From Sutterella sp. (lineage in GTDB: Bacteria; Pseudomonadota; Gammaproteobacteria; Burkholderiales; Burkholderiaceae_F): a stretch of DNA of 7,314 bases. This document shows positions 6,089 to 7,314 of this stretch, piece after piece. The notes beneath the pieces were generated by a model. It ran no database searches. It was not told where the DNA came from and worked only from the letters and a program-made list of their open reading frames with translations. The position numbers and the translations under genes were made by a program. The stretch covers positions 1 through 7,314 of the forward strand of contig DNLN01000028.1 of assembly GCA_003488465.1 (NCBI GenBank), read 5' to 3'. The stretch's first letter is position 1, and each line of letters starts with the position of its first letter.

Positions 6089-6104
6089 GTCAAGGAAGAG
6101 ATTT

Positions 6105-6707
6105 ATGGACAGCATTCAGAACACTCTGATCCCCATGGTGATCGAGCAGAGCGGCAGGGGCGAGCGCAGCTTCGACATCTATTCGCGCCTGCTGCGCGAC
6201 CGCATCGTCTTTCTGAACGGCGAGGTCAACGATGAGAGCGCAAACCTCGTGATTGCGCAGCTGCTGTTTCTGGAAAGCGAGAATCCCGACAAGGACATCT
6301 CGCTGTACATCAACAGCCCCGGGGGAAGCGTCTATGCCGGGCTCGGAATCTACGACACGATGCAGTTCATCAAGCCCGACGTGCAGACGATCTGCGTGGG
6401 GCTTGCGGCCAGCATGGGCGCGTTCCTGCTCGCCGCGGGCGAAAAGGGCAAGCGCTTTTCGCTGCCCAACTCCCGCATCATGATCCACCAGCCTTCGGGC
6501 GGCAGCCGCGGCATGGCCTCGGACATCCAGATTCAGGCCAACGAGATCCTCGACCTCAAGGCCAGGCTCAATGCGATCCTTGCCGAGCGCACGGGCCAGG
6601 ATATCGAGCGCATCGCCCAGGATACGGATCGCGATAACTTCATGAGCCCGCAGCAGGCTCTCGAGTACGGTCTCATTGACCGCATTTACACCAAGCGTGG
6701 GGAGTAA
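6105..6707 (+). CDS. clpP: ClpP, proteolytic subunit of ATP-dependent Clp protease
   Basis: The ATG at 6105 follows AGGA (6093-6096) with 8-nt spacing and gives 200 aa, close to the 207 of E. coli ClpP. ClpP forms a double seven-membered ring that degrades proteins unfolded by ClpX or ClpA in the cytoplasm. The catalytic triad is intact: S103 in [12 protein letters not shown]128 in MIHQPSGG and D177 in DRDNFMS. The Ser-His and His-Asp distances (25 and 49 residues) equal those in E. coli. The N-terminal stretch [22 protein letters not shown] and [19 protein letters not shown] are typical. No promoter is evident between the upstream terminator and the start, so transcription must come by read-through or from a promoter inside or upstream of tig's end. 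clpX follows with a 5-nt gap. Confidence 0.98.
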   Translation: MDSIQNTLIPMVIEQSGRGERSFDIYSRLLRDRIVFLNGEVNDESANLVIAQLLFLESENPDKDISLYINSPGGSVYAGLGIYDTMQFIKPDVQTICVGLAASMGAFLLAAGEKGKRFSLPNSRIMIHQPSGGSRGMASDIQIQANEILDLKARLNAILAERTGQDIERIAQDTDRDNFMSPQQALEYGLIDRIYTKRGE

Positions 6708-6712
6708 TGCGC

Positions 6713-7314
6713 ATGGACGAATCAGACAAGGACAGTATCCGCTGCTCGATCTGCGGGCGCATCAAGGCCGACTGCGGCGACGTGATCGACACGGGCCGCG
6801 GCATCTACGTGTGCGGCCGCTGCATCCGGGGCTTGGCCAAGGCGCTCGGCATGGACGTCAAGCCTGCGGGCGCCGGGGAAGAGGCGGCTGAGGCTGCCGC
6901 CGCGCAGGACGATCAGCCGATTCCGACGCCCCAGGAGCTCTATGCGCACCTTGACAGCTACGTGATCGGACAGGCCAAGGCAAAGCGCATCCTCTCGGTT
7001 GCCGTCTACAACCATTTCAAGCGCCTTGCGGCGGGCCGCGCGCAGGCTAGCGCGGAGGACGCCGTCGAGCTGCAGAAGTCCAACATTCTGCTCGTGGGCC
7101 CGACGGGCTCGGGCAAGACGCTGCTCGCGCAGACGCTCGCCCGCGTGCTGAACGTGCCCTTTGCGATCGCCGATGCGACGACGCTTACCGAGGCCGGGTA
7201 TGTCGGCGAAGACGTCGAGAACATCATCCACAAGCTCGTGCAGGCCGCGGGCGGAGATGTCGAGAAGGCCCAGCGGGGCATCATCTATCTCGATGAGATC
7301 GACAAGATCGCCCG
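6713..7314 (+). CDS. clpX: ClpX, AAA+ unfoldase of the ClpXP protease (partial, C-terminus off the window)
   Basis: ClpX recognises, unfolds and threads substrates into ClpP. The ATG at 6713 is preferred: GGAG (6701-6704) lies 8 nt upstream. Another in-frame ATG at 6707 overlaps the clpP stop codon but is only 2 nt from that GGAG. The first 200 residues are present. A zinc-binding domain has C11-x2-C14 and C34-x2-C37. An Ala/Glu-rich linker (about 54-68) follows, then [17 protein letters not shown], Walker A GPTGSGKT (129-136), [20 protein letters not shown] and Walker B IIYLDEID (D194, E195). The arginine finger, sensor motifs and most pore loops lie past the right edge. The zinc domain departs from E. 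coli ClpX after the last Cys: [13 protein letters not shown] replaces the usual CDECVDLCNDII-like helix. It is almost certainly co-translated with clpP. Confidence 0.97.
   Translation, partial: MDESDKDSIRCSICGRIKADCGDVIDTGRGIYVCGRCIRGLAKALGMDVKPAGAGEEAAEAAAAQDDQPIPTPQELYAHLDSYVIGQAKAKRILSVAVYNHFKRLAAGRAQASAEDAVELQKSNILLVGPTGSGKTLLAQTLARVLNVPFAIADATTLTEAGYVGEDVENIIHKLVQAAGGDVEKAQRGIIYLDEIDKIA

Noticed and set aside
4465..6093. Minus-strand open frame of 542 codons opposite tig
   Set aside because: It mirrors the strongly biased codon use of tig, which lacks codons that would create reverse-strand stops. The Leu/Gly/His-rich translation has no family features.

Overview
The window looks like a piece of chromosome from a high-GC betaproteobacterium. 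Three things suggest Burkholderiales, perhaps the Sutterellaceae: the tig-clpP-clpX order, a TtrS-type sensor kinase, and a DUF3701-type tyrosine recombinase. This placement is inferred from gene content and protein style and was not tested by a search.

Layout. Positions 1-632 (minus strand) hold the N-terminal part of a phage-type tyrosine recombinase whose catalytic domain lies outside the left edge. A 118-bp divergent intergenic region follows. On the plus strand come a 317-residue protein of unknown function (751-1704) and, 22 nt later, a 659-residue membrane histidine kinase with a PhnD-like periplasmic sensor domain (1727-3706). These two are probably co-transcribed. No response regulator is visible next to the kinase. 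A weak intrinsic terminator overlaps the kinase stop codon. A 156-bp, locally AT-rich intergenic region then leads to bioY (3863-4399), a solitary biotin transporter. Its ribosome-binding site lies inside a perfect 14-bp inverted repeat.

The right half is the conserved protein quality-control cluster: tig (trigger factor, 4633-5988), clpP (6105-6707) and clpX (from 6713, cut by the right edge). tig has a perfect TATAAT -10 box and a structured leader of about 150 nt. Two strong hairpins lie between tig and clpP. The second is a canonical Rho-independent terminator ending only 16 nt before the clpP ATG, so clpP expression from upstream must pass through it. clpP and clpX are translationally close (5-nt gap) and encode the protease and its unfoldase; trigger factor acts earlier, on nascent chains.

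The tig, clpP, clpX and bioY assignments are secure. The kinase family is well supported but its ligand is not known. The 317-residue protein is unassigned. No tRNA, rRNA, CRISPR array or insertion sequence was seen, and no gene-free stretch exceeds 300 bases.
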